From Cyclobacteriaceae bacterium (GTDB lineage Bacteria; Bacteroidota; Bacteroidia; Cytophagales; Cyclobacteriaceae), in assembly GCA_947458585.1 (NCBI GenBank), contig CANGYY010000016.1:1-52912 (forward strand): DNA of 52,912 bases, in the 5' to 3' direction. The translations under genes and the position numbers were made by a program. Position 1 is the stretch's first letter. Each line of letters opens with the position of its first letter. Positions 9,081-16,473 of this stretch are shown here, piece by piece. Below the pieces are notes generated by a model, which was given only the letters and a program-made list of their open reading frames with translations, was not told the origin of the DNA and did not search any database.

Positions 9081-9518
9081 ATGAAAGCACTAAAAATCTA
9101 TTTACTCTTATTGTTTATGGCTGCCTCAAGTCTAGCATTTGCGCAGCGCAATGGACAGCCTGTAGATCCAGAACGCTTGCAAGCCGCTCGAATCGCCTAC
9201 ATCACTACTCGAATTACTTTGAAGACCGAGCAGGCGGAAAAATTCTGGCCCTTGTTCAATTCATTCACCGAATCTAGAGATGCTTCCATGCGTGCCATGG
9301 GTGACCTTGGCAAAGGAGTGGAAAGCATGACTGAAGAGGAAGCCAAATCGCGAATCCAACAAAAACTGCAAATCCAGCAGAAATTGGTTCAAGATGAGAA
9401 AACCTTTGTGGCAGAAGCAGCTAAGGTGTTGACTTACAAACAACTTCTTTTGCTTCAAAATATTGCAAAAGACTTTAACCGACACCTCTACGAACGCGGA
9501 CGAGAAAGAGGAAATTAA
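9081..9518 (+). CDS. Spy/CpxP-like periplasmic protein
   Basis: A 145-residue exported protein. The start was chosen at MKALKIYLLLLFM, which gives a clean signal peptide ending at LAFAQ; an in-frame ATG 33 nt upstream would place charged residues before it and overlap the previous gene. The mature part is predicted all-helical and charged, with an LTYKQLLLLQ segment resembling the LTxxQ motif of Spy/CpxP proteins. In systems such as CnrYXH a periplasmic CpxP-fold sensor controls an anti-sigma/sigma pair, and the same gene set is seen here. Function is inferred from fold and context. Confidence 0.7.
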   Translation: MKALKIYLLLLFMAASSLAFAQRNGQPVDPERLQAARIAYITTRITLKTEQAEKFWPLFNSFTESRDASMRAMGDLGKGVESMTEEEAKSRIQQKLQIQQKLVQDEKTFVAEAAKVLTYKQLLLLQNIAKDFNRHLYERGRERGN

Positions 9519-9538
9519 ACCAACTTTTAACCTACTGT

Positions 9539-9576
9539 AAGGACTCCATTCGCTTAGATGGAGTCCTTATTTTTTC
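9539..9576. terminator. Bidirectional terminator between the sigma operon and mscL
   Basis: A perfect 11-bp stem (9539-9549 with 9558-9568) with an 8-nt loop, followed by ATTTTTTC on the plus strand. The mscL stop codon (9567-9569) overlaps the descending arm, so the hairpin can also serve the minus strand. Confidence 0.85.
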
Positions 9577-9977
9577 AATAAATCACGGATCTCTTCCAAT
9601 AATTTTTCTGTTGGCGTAGCTGTTGTCTTTTCTTCAGCTACTTCATCTTTCCCTTTCAATCTATTGATCCCTTTGATCGCCACAAAAATGACAAAGGCGA
9701 TAAAGGTAAAATCCACTACGTTTTGAATAAACATTCCATAATTCAACGAAACAGCTTCAATTACCGCACCCGTTGAATCTACTGATGCTTCCTTGAGTAC
9801 AAAACTGAGGTGCTTCACATCCACTCCCCCAACCAGCAATCCCAAGGGAGGCATCACCACATCGCTGATAAAGGAGGAAACGATTTTGCCGAAGGCGGCA
9901 CCAATAATCACTCCGACAGCCAAATCAAGGACATTGCCTCTGACTGCAAATTCTTTGAACTGCTTGAAAAAAGTCAT
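9567..9977 (-). CDS. mscL: Large-conductance mechanosensitive channel MscL
   Basis: A 136-residue inner-membrane channel that opens under membrane tension during osmotic downshock. The N-terminal amphipathic helix [13 protein letters not shown] is followed by TM1 with [19 protein letters not shown], a periplasmic loop, TM2 ([16 protein letters not shown]) and the C-terminal helix ending EEIRDLLKK. The start at MTFFKQ was chosen because MscL proteins begin at this helix; an upstream in-frame ATG at 10025 would add 16 atypical residues. It converges on the sigma operon and shares its terminator. Confidence 0.95.
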   Translation of the reverse strand: MTFFKQFKEFAVRGNVLDLAVGVIIGAAFGKIVSSFISDVVMPPLGLLVGGVDVKHLSFVLKEASVDSTGAVIEAVSLNYGMFIQNVVDFTFIAFVIFVAIKGINRLKGKDEVAEEKTTATPTEKLLEEIRDLLKK

Positions 9978-10168
9978 ACCTAGTGTATTTAAATGAATAG
10001 TTAAGTAAGGGACAGAATTCTTCATTCTGATTACTCAAACTACGTGATTTCTTGGTTTAATTCGGCTTTTTTTTCAACAATAAAACTATTCGAGATTGCT
10101 GAAACCAAACGAAATCAAAATCCAGAAGTAATCCCACTAAAAACCCCATCAGATTTCCAAAATTTCAG

Positions 10169-10176
10169 TAACCTTG
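10169..10176 (+). promoter_or_regulatory. Candidate -7 element of oligopeptidase B
   Basis: TAACCTTG matches TAnnTTTG at 7 of 8 positions and lies 18 nt before the ATG at 10195. An alternative ATG at 10174 falls inside it, which supports the downstream start. Confidence 0.35.
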
Positions 10177-10194
10177 CATCCAAAATACTCGATT

Positions 10195-12240
10195 ATGTCT
10201 GCACCTCTTGCACCCAAAAAACCACAACTTCTTGAAATCCACGGACACCAACGCCAGGATTCCTATTACTGGATGAATGATCGAGAGAATCTAGAGGTCA
10301 TCGACTACTTGAATGCAGAGAATGCTTATTTGAAGGAAGTCATGAAACCGACGGAATCGCTTCAAAAGCAACTTTTCGAAGAAATGAAGGGCCGTATCAA
10401 AGAGCAAGACGAAAGTGTACCCTACTTTAAATCGGGGTATTTCTGGTATTCACGGTTTGAAAAAGGCAGCGAATACCCCGTGTACTGTCGGAAATTAGGA
10501 AGCTTGGAAGCACAAGAGGAAATTATTCTGGATGTCAATATCCTGGCCGAAGGAAAAAGTTATTTCCAAGTTGGGCAGGCTACCTGCAGCACCAATCAGC
10601 AATTACTTGCTTTTGCAGCCGATGAGGTGGGGAGAAGGATCTATACCATTCACTTCAAAAACCTAGGAACTCAGGAGATCTTGAATGATCAGATTCCTGA
10701 GGTAACGGGTAATTTTGTCTGGGCAGCAGATCAGCAAAGCGTTTTTTATTCCAAGCAGGATCCAGAAACACTCCGATCCTTTCAAATTTTCAAACATATT
10801 TTAGGGACTCCCACTACCCAAGACCTCCTAATCTATGAAGAATTGGACGAGGAGTTTTCCTGTATGGTCCACAAAACCAAATCGGAGAAATACATCCTCA
10901 TCCATTCGGAAAGCACCATCAGTTCCGAGGTACGTTTTGTCCCAGCAGACCAACCTACCGCAAGCCCTCAAATCCTGCAAGCCCGAATTCCTCATCTGGA
11001 GTATGCGGCAGACCACTACGGAGACCACTTCTACATCCGTACGAATGACCAAGCACAAAATTTCAAATTGGTAAAGGCTCCTCTAGCAAATCCTAGCAAA
11101 GAAAATTGGATCGATGTGGTCCCGCATCGCCCAGAAGTGCTATTGGAAGATTTTGATCTTTTCTCTAAGTACTTGGTCACACAAGAACGGAGCAATGGAC
11201 TGACACAAATCCGAATTCAACCTTGGAATGGTGAAGGACATTCGCTAGCCTTTGAAGATCAAACCTACACGGCTTATGTAGGGACCAATCCCGAGTTTGA
11301 TACCGACACATTACGATTTGGGTACAATTCCCTAGTTTCCCCAAGCTCGGTATACGACTACCACATGGTCACTCGCCACAAAACCCTGTTGAAGCAACAA
11401 GAGGTAGTGGGTGGTCACGATCCCAATGCCTACCACTCCGAGCGAATTTGGGCGAAAGCAGCCGATGGTGTGCTTGTGCCCATCTCCTTGGTGTACCAAA
11501 AGTCTACCTTTTCCAAAACTGGAAAAAATCCAGTGCTCCTCTATGCTTACGGATCCTATGGGTACAGCATGGACGCCTACTTCTCTTCCAATCGACTGAG
11601 TTTACTGCAGCGAGGATTTGTGTTTGCCATTGCTCACATTCGAGGGGGTGAAGACTTGGGCAGAGCATGGTACGAGGACGGAAAATTGCTGAAGAAGAGA
11701 AATACCTTTACCGACTTCATCGCCTGTACCGAGCACTTGGTTCAGCAGAAATACACCTCCCCTGCACACCTGTATGCCATGGGTGGCAGTGCAGGAGGAT
11801 TGCTGATGGGTGCAGTGATCAACATGCGACCAGACTTGTTTAACGGTGTAGTTGCCAATGTGCCCTTTGTGGATGTAGTCACCACCATGCTGGACGAAAG
11901 CATACCGCTCACTACAGGAGAGTTTCAAGAATGGGGCAATCCCAAGGAAAAGGAATTCTACGACTACATGCTCTCCTATTCCCCTTACGACAATGTCAGT
12001 GCACAGGCCTATCCCAATCTTTTGGTGACCTCTGGTCTGCACGACTCCCAGGTGCAGTATTGGGAGCCTACCAAGTGGGTAGCCAAACTCCGGGAAGAAA
12101 AAACGGATCAAAACCTGCTCCTTTTATTCACCAACATGGAAGCAGGGCATGGTGGGGCATCTGGACGATTTAATCCCTTGAAAGAAATTGCCTTGGAATA
12201 CGCCTTTTTATTAATGCTCGAGGAAAACGAAAAGAAATAA
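10195..12240 (+). CDS. ptrB: Oligopeptidase B, S9A family serine peptidase
   Basis: A 681-residue prolyl-oligopeptidase-family enzyme that cleaves short peptides after Arg or Lys. An N-terminal beta-propeller (about 70-400) precedes the alpha/beta-hydrolase domain. The nucleophile Ser532 sits in GGSAGG; Asp617 (GLHDSQV) and His652 (EAGHGG) complete the triad. These are the residue numbers I recall for E. coli oligopeptidase B, which supports both the family and the start at MSAPLAPKK rather than the ATG 21 nt upstream. No signal peptide is seen, so it is probably cytoplasmic. Confidence 0.92.
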   Translation: MSAPLAPKKPQLLEIHGHQRQDSYYWMNDRENLEVIDYLNAENAYLKEVMKPTESLQKQLFEEMKGRIKEQDESVPYFKSGYFWYSRFEKGSEYPVYCRKLGSLEAQEEIILDVNILAEGKSYFQVGQATCSTNQQLLAFAADEVGRRIYTIHFKNLGTQEILNDQIPEVTGNFVWAADQQSVFYSKQDPETLRSFQIFKHILGTPTTQDLLIYEELDEEFSCMVHKTKSEKYILIHSESTISSEVRFVPADQPTASPQILQARIPHLEYAADHYGDHFYIRTNDQAQNFKLVKAPLANPSKENWIDVVPHRPEVLLEDFDLFSKYLVTQERSNGLTQIRIQPWNGEGHSLAFEDQTYTAYVGTNPEFDTDTLRFGYNSLVSPSSVYDYHMVTRHKTLLKQQEVVGGHDPNAYHSERIWAKAADGVLVPISLVYQKSTFSKTGKNPVLLYAYGSYGYSMDAYFSSNRLSLLQRGFVFAIAHIRGGEDLGRAWYEDGKLLKKRNTFTDFIACTEHLVQQKYTSPAHLYAMGGSAGGLLMGAVINMRPDLFNGVVANVPFVDVVTTMLDESIPLTTGEFQEWGNPKEKEFYDYMLSYSPYDNVSAQAYPNLLVTSGLHDSQVQYWEPTKWVAKLREEKTDQNLLLLFTNMEAGHGGASGRFNPLKEIALEYAFLLMLEENEKK

Positions 12241-12308
12241 AGAAATACCGTTGAAATAATTCCATGGATATTGGCGAATTAGAAATCAAAGTAAAATTGA
12301 AATTTCCC

Positions 12309-12316
12309 TAACTTTG
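12309..12316 (+). promoter_or_regulatory. Candidate -7 element of the mgsA-pfkA operon
   Basis: TAACTTTG matches TAnnTTTG exactly and lies 26 nt before the mgsA ATG. No -33 TTG is found at 19-21 nt. Confidence 0.45.
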
Positions 12317-12342
12317 GGTGTAAACCTATTCCTATTCAATTC

Positions 12343-12723
12343 ATGAAAATCGCCTTAATCGCCCATGATGGTAAAAAAGCCGACATGGTCCATTTTTTGA
12401 GTGGATTCCGTGAAGCCCTTCACCGAAGCGATATCGAACTCGTAGCCACAGGCACCACGGGTTCGCACATTGAAAAGGCAGGTTTTCAAGTAGAAAAACT
12501 ACTTTCTGGACCCTATGGAGGGGATGCTCAAATCGCAGCACTCGCTGCAGAAAAAAAATTAGCCGCTGTGATTTTTTTTAGAGACCCCTTGGATAAGCAT
12601 CCCCATGAGCCAGATGTACAAATGCTAATGCGGATCTGTGATGTACACAACATCCCGTTGGCTACCAACCCAGCATCCGCCGGGTTGCTATTTAAAGCCT
12701 TGACACAAACCTATGGAACCTAA
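12343..12723 (+). CDS. mgsA: Methylglyoxal synthase
   Basis: A 126-residue cytoplasmic enzyme converting dihydroxyacetone phosphate to methylglyoxal and phosphate. The family core is evident: ALIAHDGKKADM near the N-terminus, TGTTG in the phosphate-binding region, GPYGGDAQIA, FFRDPLDKHPHEPDV (with the catalytic Asp region) and the C-terminal NPASAGLL. Its 3' end overlaps the pfkA start by 11 bp, so the two are probably translationally coupled. MgsA relieves sugar-phosphate accumulation when phosphate is low; coupling to phosphofructokinase ties a DHAP drain to glycolytic entry. Length is slightly short but complete. Confidence 0.95.
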   Translation: MKIALIAHDGKKADMVHFLSGFREALHRSDIELVATGTTGSHIEKAGFQVEKLLSGPYGGDAQIAALAAEKKLAAVIFFRDPLDKHPHEPDVQMLMRICDVHNIPLATNPASAGLLFKALTQTYGT

Positions 12724-13699
12724 GACAATCAAAAAAATTGGAGTCCTCACCTCTGGTGGGGATTCACCAGGCATGAATGCCGCCATTCGCGCAGTGGTGC
12801 GTGCTGGATTTTTCTATGGATTGGAAATGTATGGCATTTACCGAGGCTATGAGGGAATGATCCAGGACGACATCAAAAAACTAGACTCTAGATACATTAC
12901 CCACATCTTGGAACGTGGAGGGACTTTTTTGAAATCTGCCAGAAGTGCTGAATTTAGAACAACTGAGGGTCGCAAAAAAGCCTTTGAAAATCTGCAGAGC
13001 CATGGGATCGATGCCTTGGTGGTCATCGGCGGAGATGGTTCCTTAACCGGTGCACACTTGTTCTACGAAGAATATGGAATTCCTTCAATTGGTCTTCCAG
13101 GCACCATTGATAACGACCTTTCAGGTACAGACCTGACCATTGGCTTTGATACCGCTTGCAATACCGCCATCGAAGCCATTGATAAAATCAGAGATACTGC
13201 CACCTCCCATGACAGACTGTTTTTTGTGGAAGTGATGGGAAGAGATGCCGGCTTCATCGCAATCAACGCAGGAATTGGTAGCGCCGCCGCAGCGATCTTG
13301 ATTCCAGAGCGGAAAACTTCCATTGAAACGCTTGTTGATAAACTGAAAACAAGATCCAAGGCCAAAAAATCCTCCAACATCGTCATTGTGGCGGAAGGCG
13401 GGCAAAGTGGGTCAGCACAGCAAATCGCAGATCAAGTAAAACCATTCCTGCCACATTACGACATAAAAGTTACTATTCTGGGTCATTTGCAGCGCGGAGG
13501 ATCTCCTTCCTCTTATGACCGACTTCTTGCCTCCAAACTAGGTGTGGCCGCCGTAGAGGGCCTTCTTCAAGGCAAATACGATGTGATGGCTGGTATGATC
13601 AACAATAAAATTGTCTACACACCCATCGTCAAAGCGATTGTGGATGACAAGGAAGTGGATGAAGAAGATTTGCGCGTAGCGAATATCTTATCTACCTAA
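12713..13699 (+). CDS. pfkA: ATP-dependent 6-phosphofructokinase
   Basis: A 328-residue PfkA. GVLTSGGDSPGMN is the N-terminal phosphate loop; GGDGSLTGA carries Ser after GGDG, the ATP-type signature rather than the PPi-type GGDD; GTIDNDLSGTD holds the catalytic aspartates; GRDAGFIA and GHLQRGGSPSSYDR bind the sugar phosphate. It commits fructose 6-phosphate to glycolysis. The start overlaps mgsA by 11 bp and the gene ends at a strong terminator shared with the convergent amylase gene. Fructose-bisphosphate aldolase lies about 2 kb away in the starch operon. Confidence 0.96.
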   Translation: MEPKTIKKIGVLTSGGDSPGMNAAIRAVVRAGFFYGLEMYGIYRGYEGMIQDDIKKLDSRYITHILERGGTFLKSARSAEFRTTEGRKKAFENLQSHGIDALVVIGGDGSLTGAHLFYEEYGIPSIGLPGTIDNDLSGTDLTIGFDTACNTAIEAIDKIRDTATSHDRLFFVEVMGRDAGFIAINAGIGSAAAAILIPERKTSIETLVDKLKTRSKAKKSSNIVIVAEGGQSGSAQQIADQVKPFLPHYDIKVTILGHLQRGGSPSSYDRLLASKLGVAAVEGLLQGKYDVMAGMINNKIVYTPIVKAIVDDKEVDEEDLRVANILST

Positions 13700-13702
13700 A
13701 CC

Positions 13703-13733
13703 AAAAAGAGGGGCGTAGGCCCCTCTTTTTTTA
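13703..13733. terminator. Bidirectional terminator between pfkA and the starch operon
   Basis: A GC-rich perfect stem (arms 13703-13714 and from 13719) with the 4-nt loop GTAG and a T run on the plus strand. The A tract before the stem gives a T run for the minus strand, so it can end both convergent operons. Confidence 0.88.
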
Positions 13734-15281
13734 TTTCCCTAAAATCAAACTTGAATTGGCTGGTAAATACAGCATTCCATTACTCATCTTGACCCCATCC
13801 GTGGTGTAGATTGGTTTTAAAAAACCTGCTGGAATAGAAATTTCAATTCCATTTTTTCCAAGGTGGTGGACTACCAAAAGTTCCTGATCTGCACTGCGGC
13901 GGACATAAGCCATCACTGAATTGGGATAGGTTTGACTTACCGACTCCAAACTTCCAATCGCCAAGGCTGAGTTGGATTGACGAAGGGCAATCACCTTTTT
14001 GTAGTGATTGAAATAACTGTTTGGATCCATGCGCTGCTGAGCCAAAGGAGTCACCGCGGCATCTGTACTGTATTTTGGTGCTATCCAAGTGGCACGGCGG
14101 GTATCTTTTTCTTTGGCATCCCACAGAAATGGCTCCCGAATTTGTTCGTCTGGCTTGAGACCAAGCATCCCGATTTCTTCTCCATAATACAAGTAAGGGG
14201 CTCCAGGTAGCGTCATCAGCATCGCTAAGGCCTGCTTGTATTTAGCAGGATCCTGCTTCAAGTCATTCAATAAGCGAGGCTGATCGTGATTGGAGGAAAA
14301 GGTGGCATCGATGAAGTCTGGAGTGATCCCTTGGTAAAAATCGAGCACATCCTTTTGCTTCTGGTACAAAAGCTGCCCATTCTCGGTGTTCAAAGCCTCA
14401 ATCAAGGTGTAATGAAAGTCGAAATTGAACAGGGCTGGCAGTCCTGGTAAGTAGGGAGCCACGATTTCTTTACGGTCATATACCTCACCCACCAAATAGA
14501 CATCGGGCTTGATGGCTTCCATTTCTCTTCGGAATTCCTTCCAGAATGCATGGTTATCAAGTGGACGATCGTCTGGGAAAATATGCTTCGCCGCATCCAA
14601 GCGGAACCCATCTACACCCACTTCTTCCAACCAAAATCGGCCGATCGAAACAATTTCTTCGCGCACCTTGGGTGAATCAAAGTTCAAGTCTGGCATTCCT
14701 CCCCAGAAAAATCCATAGTAGTAATCTTGCCCTTGGCCGGGATCATGCCACTGCCGAATGTTGTCGGAGTCTAGTGTGACCGTTTTCTTATTCAAATAAG
14801 AAGCAATGGTATCTTTTTGCGCCCATACGTAGTAGTCTCGGAAAGCATTTTCTCGACCTGATTTGGAGGCTTGAAACCAGGGATGATCAGTTCCTGTATG
14901 GTTGATAATCATGTCGATTACCACCTTGATGTCTCGGGCATGGGCCTCGTCTAGCAATCGCTTGAAATCAGCCATCGTTCCATAATCCGGATGCACCGCC
15001 TTGTAATCCGTTACATCGTACTTGTGGTAAGTGGGCGAAGGCATGATGGGCATAAACCAGATCGCATTGGCACCCAATTCCTTGATGTAATCCAATTTCT
15101 CGGTGACGCCATTGAAATCCCCAATGCCATCCCCATTCGAATCGCTGAAGGATTGCACAAAGATTTCATAGGTGACCCCCGCCTTAGGCCAGTAATTCTT
15201 GGCTTGTTGCGCTTCAACTTGGGTGATTGTGACCTGTAGGAGCAAAAATGCCAGCAAACAAAATAGAAACTGTTTTTTCAT
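13731..15281 (-). CDS. GH13 alpha-amylase, secreted/periplasmic
   Basis: A 516-residue GH13 enzyme. The start is set at MKKQFLFCLL, which gives a signal peptide ending near VEA/QQ; the open frame continues upstream but without signal character. The (beta/alpha)8 barrel carries the GH13 regions: DMIINH (123-128), GFRLD with nucleophile Asp229, GEV with acid/base Glu266 and NHD with transition-state Asp333. There is no T9SS tail, so it probably stays in the periplasm or is surface-anchored by other means. It is the last gene of the minus-strand starch operon and would cut maltodextrins released by the T9SS amylase. Confidence 0.9.
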   Translation of the reverse strand: MKKQFLFCLLAFLLLQVTITQVEAQQAKNYWPKAGVTYEIFVQSFSDSNGDGIGDFNGVTEKLDYIKELGANAIWFMPIMPSPTYHKYDVTDYKAVHPDYGTMADFKRLLDEAHARDIKVVIDMIINHTGTDHPWFQASKSGRENAFRDYYVWAQKDTIASYLNKKTVTLDSDNIRQWHDPGQGQDYYYGFFWGGMPDLNFDSPKVREEIVSIGRFWLEEVGVDGFRLDAAKHIFPDDRPLDNHAFWKEFRREMEAIKPDVYLVGEVYDRKEIVAPYLPGLPALFNFDFHYTLIEALNTENGQLLYQKQKDVLDFYQGITPDFIDATFSSNHDQPRLLNDLKQDPAKYKQALAMLMTLPGAPYLYYGEEIGMLGLKPDEQIREPFLWDAKEKDTRRATWIAPKYSTDAAVTPLAQQRMDPNSYFNHYKKVIALRQSNSALAIGSLESVSQTYPNSVMAYVRRSADQELLVVHHLGKNGIEISIPAGFLKPIYTTDGVKMSNGMLYLPANSSLILGK

Positions 15282-15394
15282 AGTGGTGTAAGGAAAAGAA
15301 AAAGTCACCTCTGCAAGTGACTTTTTCATGAAAGTTAAAATCCTAGAAATACGAATTGACCTCACTTTAAAAGTAGGTTCAATCCTTCTTTCTT

Positions 15395-16456
15395 TTAGTT
15401 ACGATTTACTGCATTCAGCATGTCGAATGCTAATTCGAGACGCTTGACAAAGTTCTCCTCCCCCTTGCGCAACCATACGCGTGGGTCGTAATATTTCTTA
15501 TTTGGGCTATCTGGACCTTCTGGATTTCCCAACTGGCTTTGAAGGTAGCCTTCATTCTTCTTGTAATAGTTTAGGATACCTTCCCACATGGCCCACTGCA
15601 TGTCGGTGTCGATATTCATTTTGATCGAACCGTAACTGTTGGCCTCTCGAATCTCTTCTACTGAGGAGCCAGAACCGCCGTGAAACACAAAGTTGAGCGG
15701 CTTACCTGTGGTGCCAAAGTTCTTGTTGATGTACTCCTGAGAATTTTTAAGGATAATCGGCTTCAAACTTACATTGCCTGGCTTGTATACTCCATGCACA
15801 TTACCGAAGGCTGCAGCGATGGTAAACAAGTCTCCAATTTCTTTCAAATGGCTGTAAGCATAGGCCACTTCCTCAGGCTGGGTATACAATTTGGAAGAAT
15901 CTACATCGGAATTATCCACGCCATCTTCTTCACCACCCGTTACGCCCAATTCGATCTCGATCGCCATGTCCAACTTCACAAATTCACGGAAGTAAGAAGC
16001 AGAAATCTCAATGTTTTCATGCAAAGGCTCTTCGGAAAGGTCCAGCATGTGCGAACTAAATAAGGGTCTCTTGTAGGCTTGGTGATAGGCTTTGCCCGCT
16101 TCCAGTAGCCCATCGATCCAAGGGAGCAACTTTAGCGCAGCGTGGTCGGTGTGGAGAATCACCGGTACTCCATAGGCTTCAGCCATTTGGTGTACGTGGT
16201 GTGCTCCAGAGATTCCTCCTGCGATGCTTGCTTGCTGCTTGTCATTGGGTAGACCTTTACCCGCAAAAAATTGTGCTCCCCCATTTGAAAATTGGATGAT
16301 CACAGGTGAGTTTACCTTTTTGGCGGTTTCCAAAACAGCATTCACTGAGTTGCTGTTAATTACATTGACAGCAGGGAAGGCAAACTCATTTTCCTTGGCA
16401 TAAGCCAATAAATCGCGAAGCTCATTTCCGTACTTTACTCCAGGTTTAAATTTCAT
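15395..16456 (-). CDS. fbaA: Class II fructose-bisphosphate aldolase
   Basis: A 353-residue zinc-dependent aldolase of the longer FbaA type. Visible family blocks are PAVNVINSNSVNA near the N-terminus, ILHTDHAAL with the catalytic Asp and zinc-binding His, IEIELGVTGGEEDGV, and FVFHGGSGSS for phosphate binding. It cleaves fructose 1,6-bisphosphate to DHAP and glyceraldehyde 3-phosphate. It lies between two amylase genes on the same strand, an uncommon place for a glycolytic gene. Together with nearby pfkA and mgsA it makes a compact glycolytic neighbourhood around starch use. Confidence 0.95.
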   Translation of the reverse strand: MKFKPGVKYGNELRDLLAYAKENEFAFPAVNVINSNSVNAVLETAKKVNSPVIIQFSNGGAQFFAGKGLPNDKQQASIAGGISGAHHVHQMAEAYGVPVILHTDHAALKLLPWIDGLLEAGKAYHQAYKRPLFSSHMLDLSEEPLHENIEISASYFREFVKLDMAIEIELGVTGGEEDGVDNSDVDSSKLYTQPEEVAYAYSHLKEIGDLFTIAAAFGNVHGVYKPGNVSLKPIILKNSQEYINKNFGTTGKPLNFVFHGGSGSSVEEIREANSYGSIKMNIDTDMQWAMWEGILNYYKKNEGYLQSQLGNPEGPDSPNKKYYDPRVWLRKGEENFVKRLELAFDMLNAVNRN

Positions 16457-16473
16457 AGTATGCTTAGGTTTGA

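Noticed and set aside
10174-10194. Upstream start for oligopeptidase B (MHPKYSI)
   Set aside because: It falls inside the likely -7 element and would shift the catalytic residue numbers away from the family's usual ones.
11602-12111. A 169-codon minus-strand frame inside the oligopeptidase B gene
   Set aside because: The plus-strand frame carries the full catalytic triad; the antisense frame has unnatural composition rich in His, Gly and Cys.
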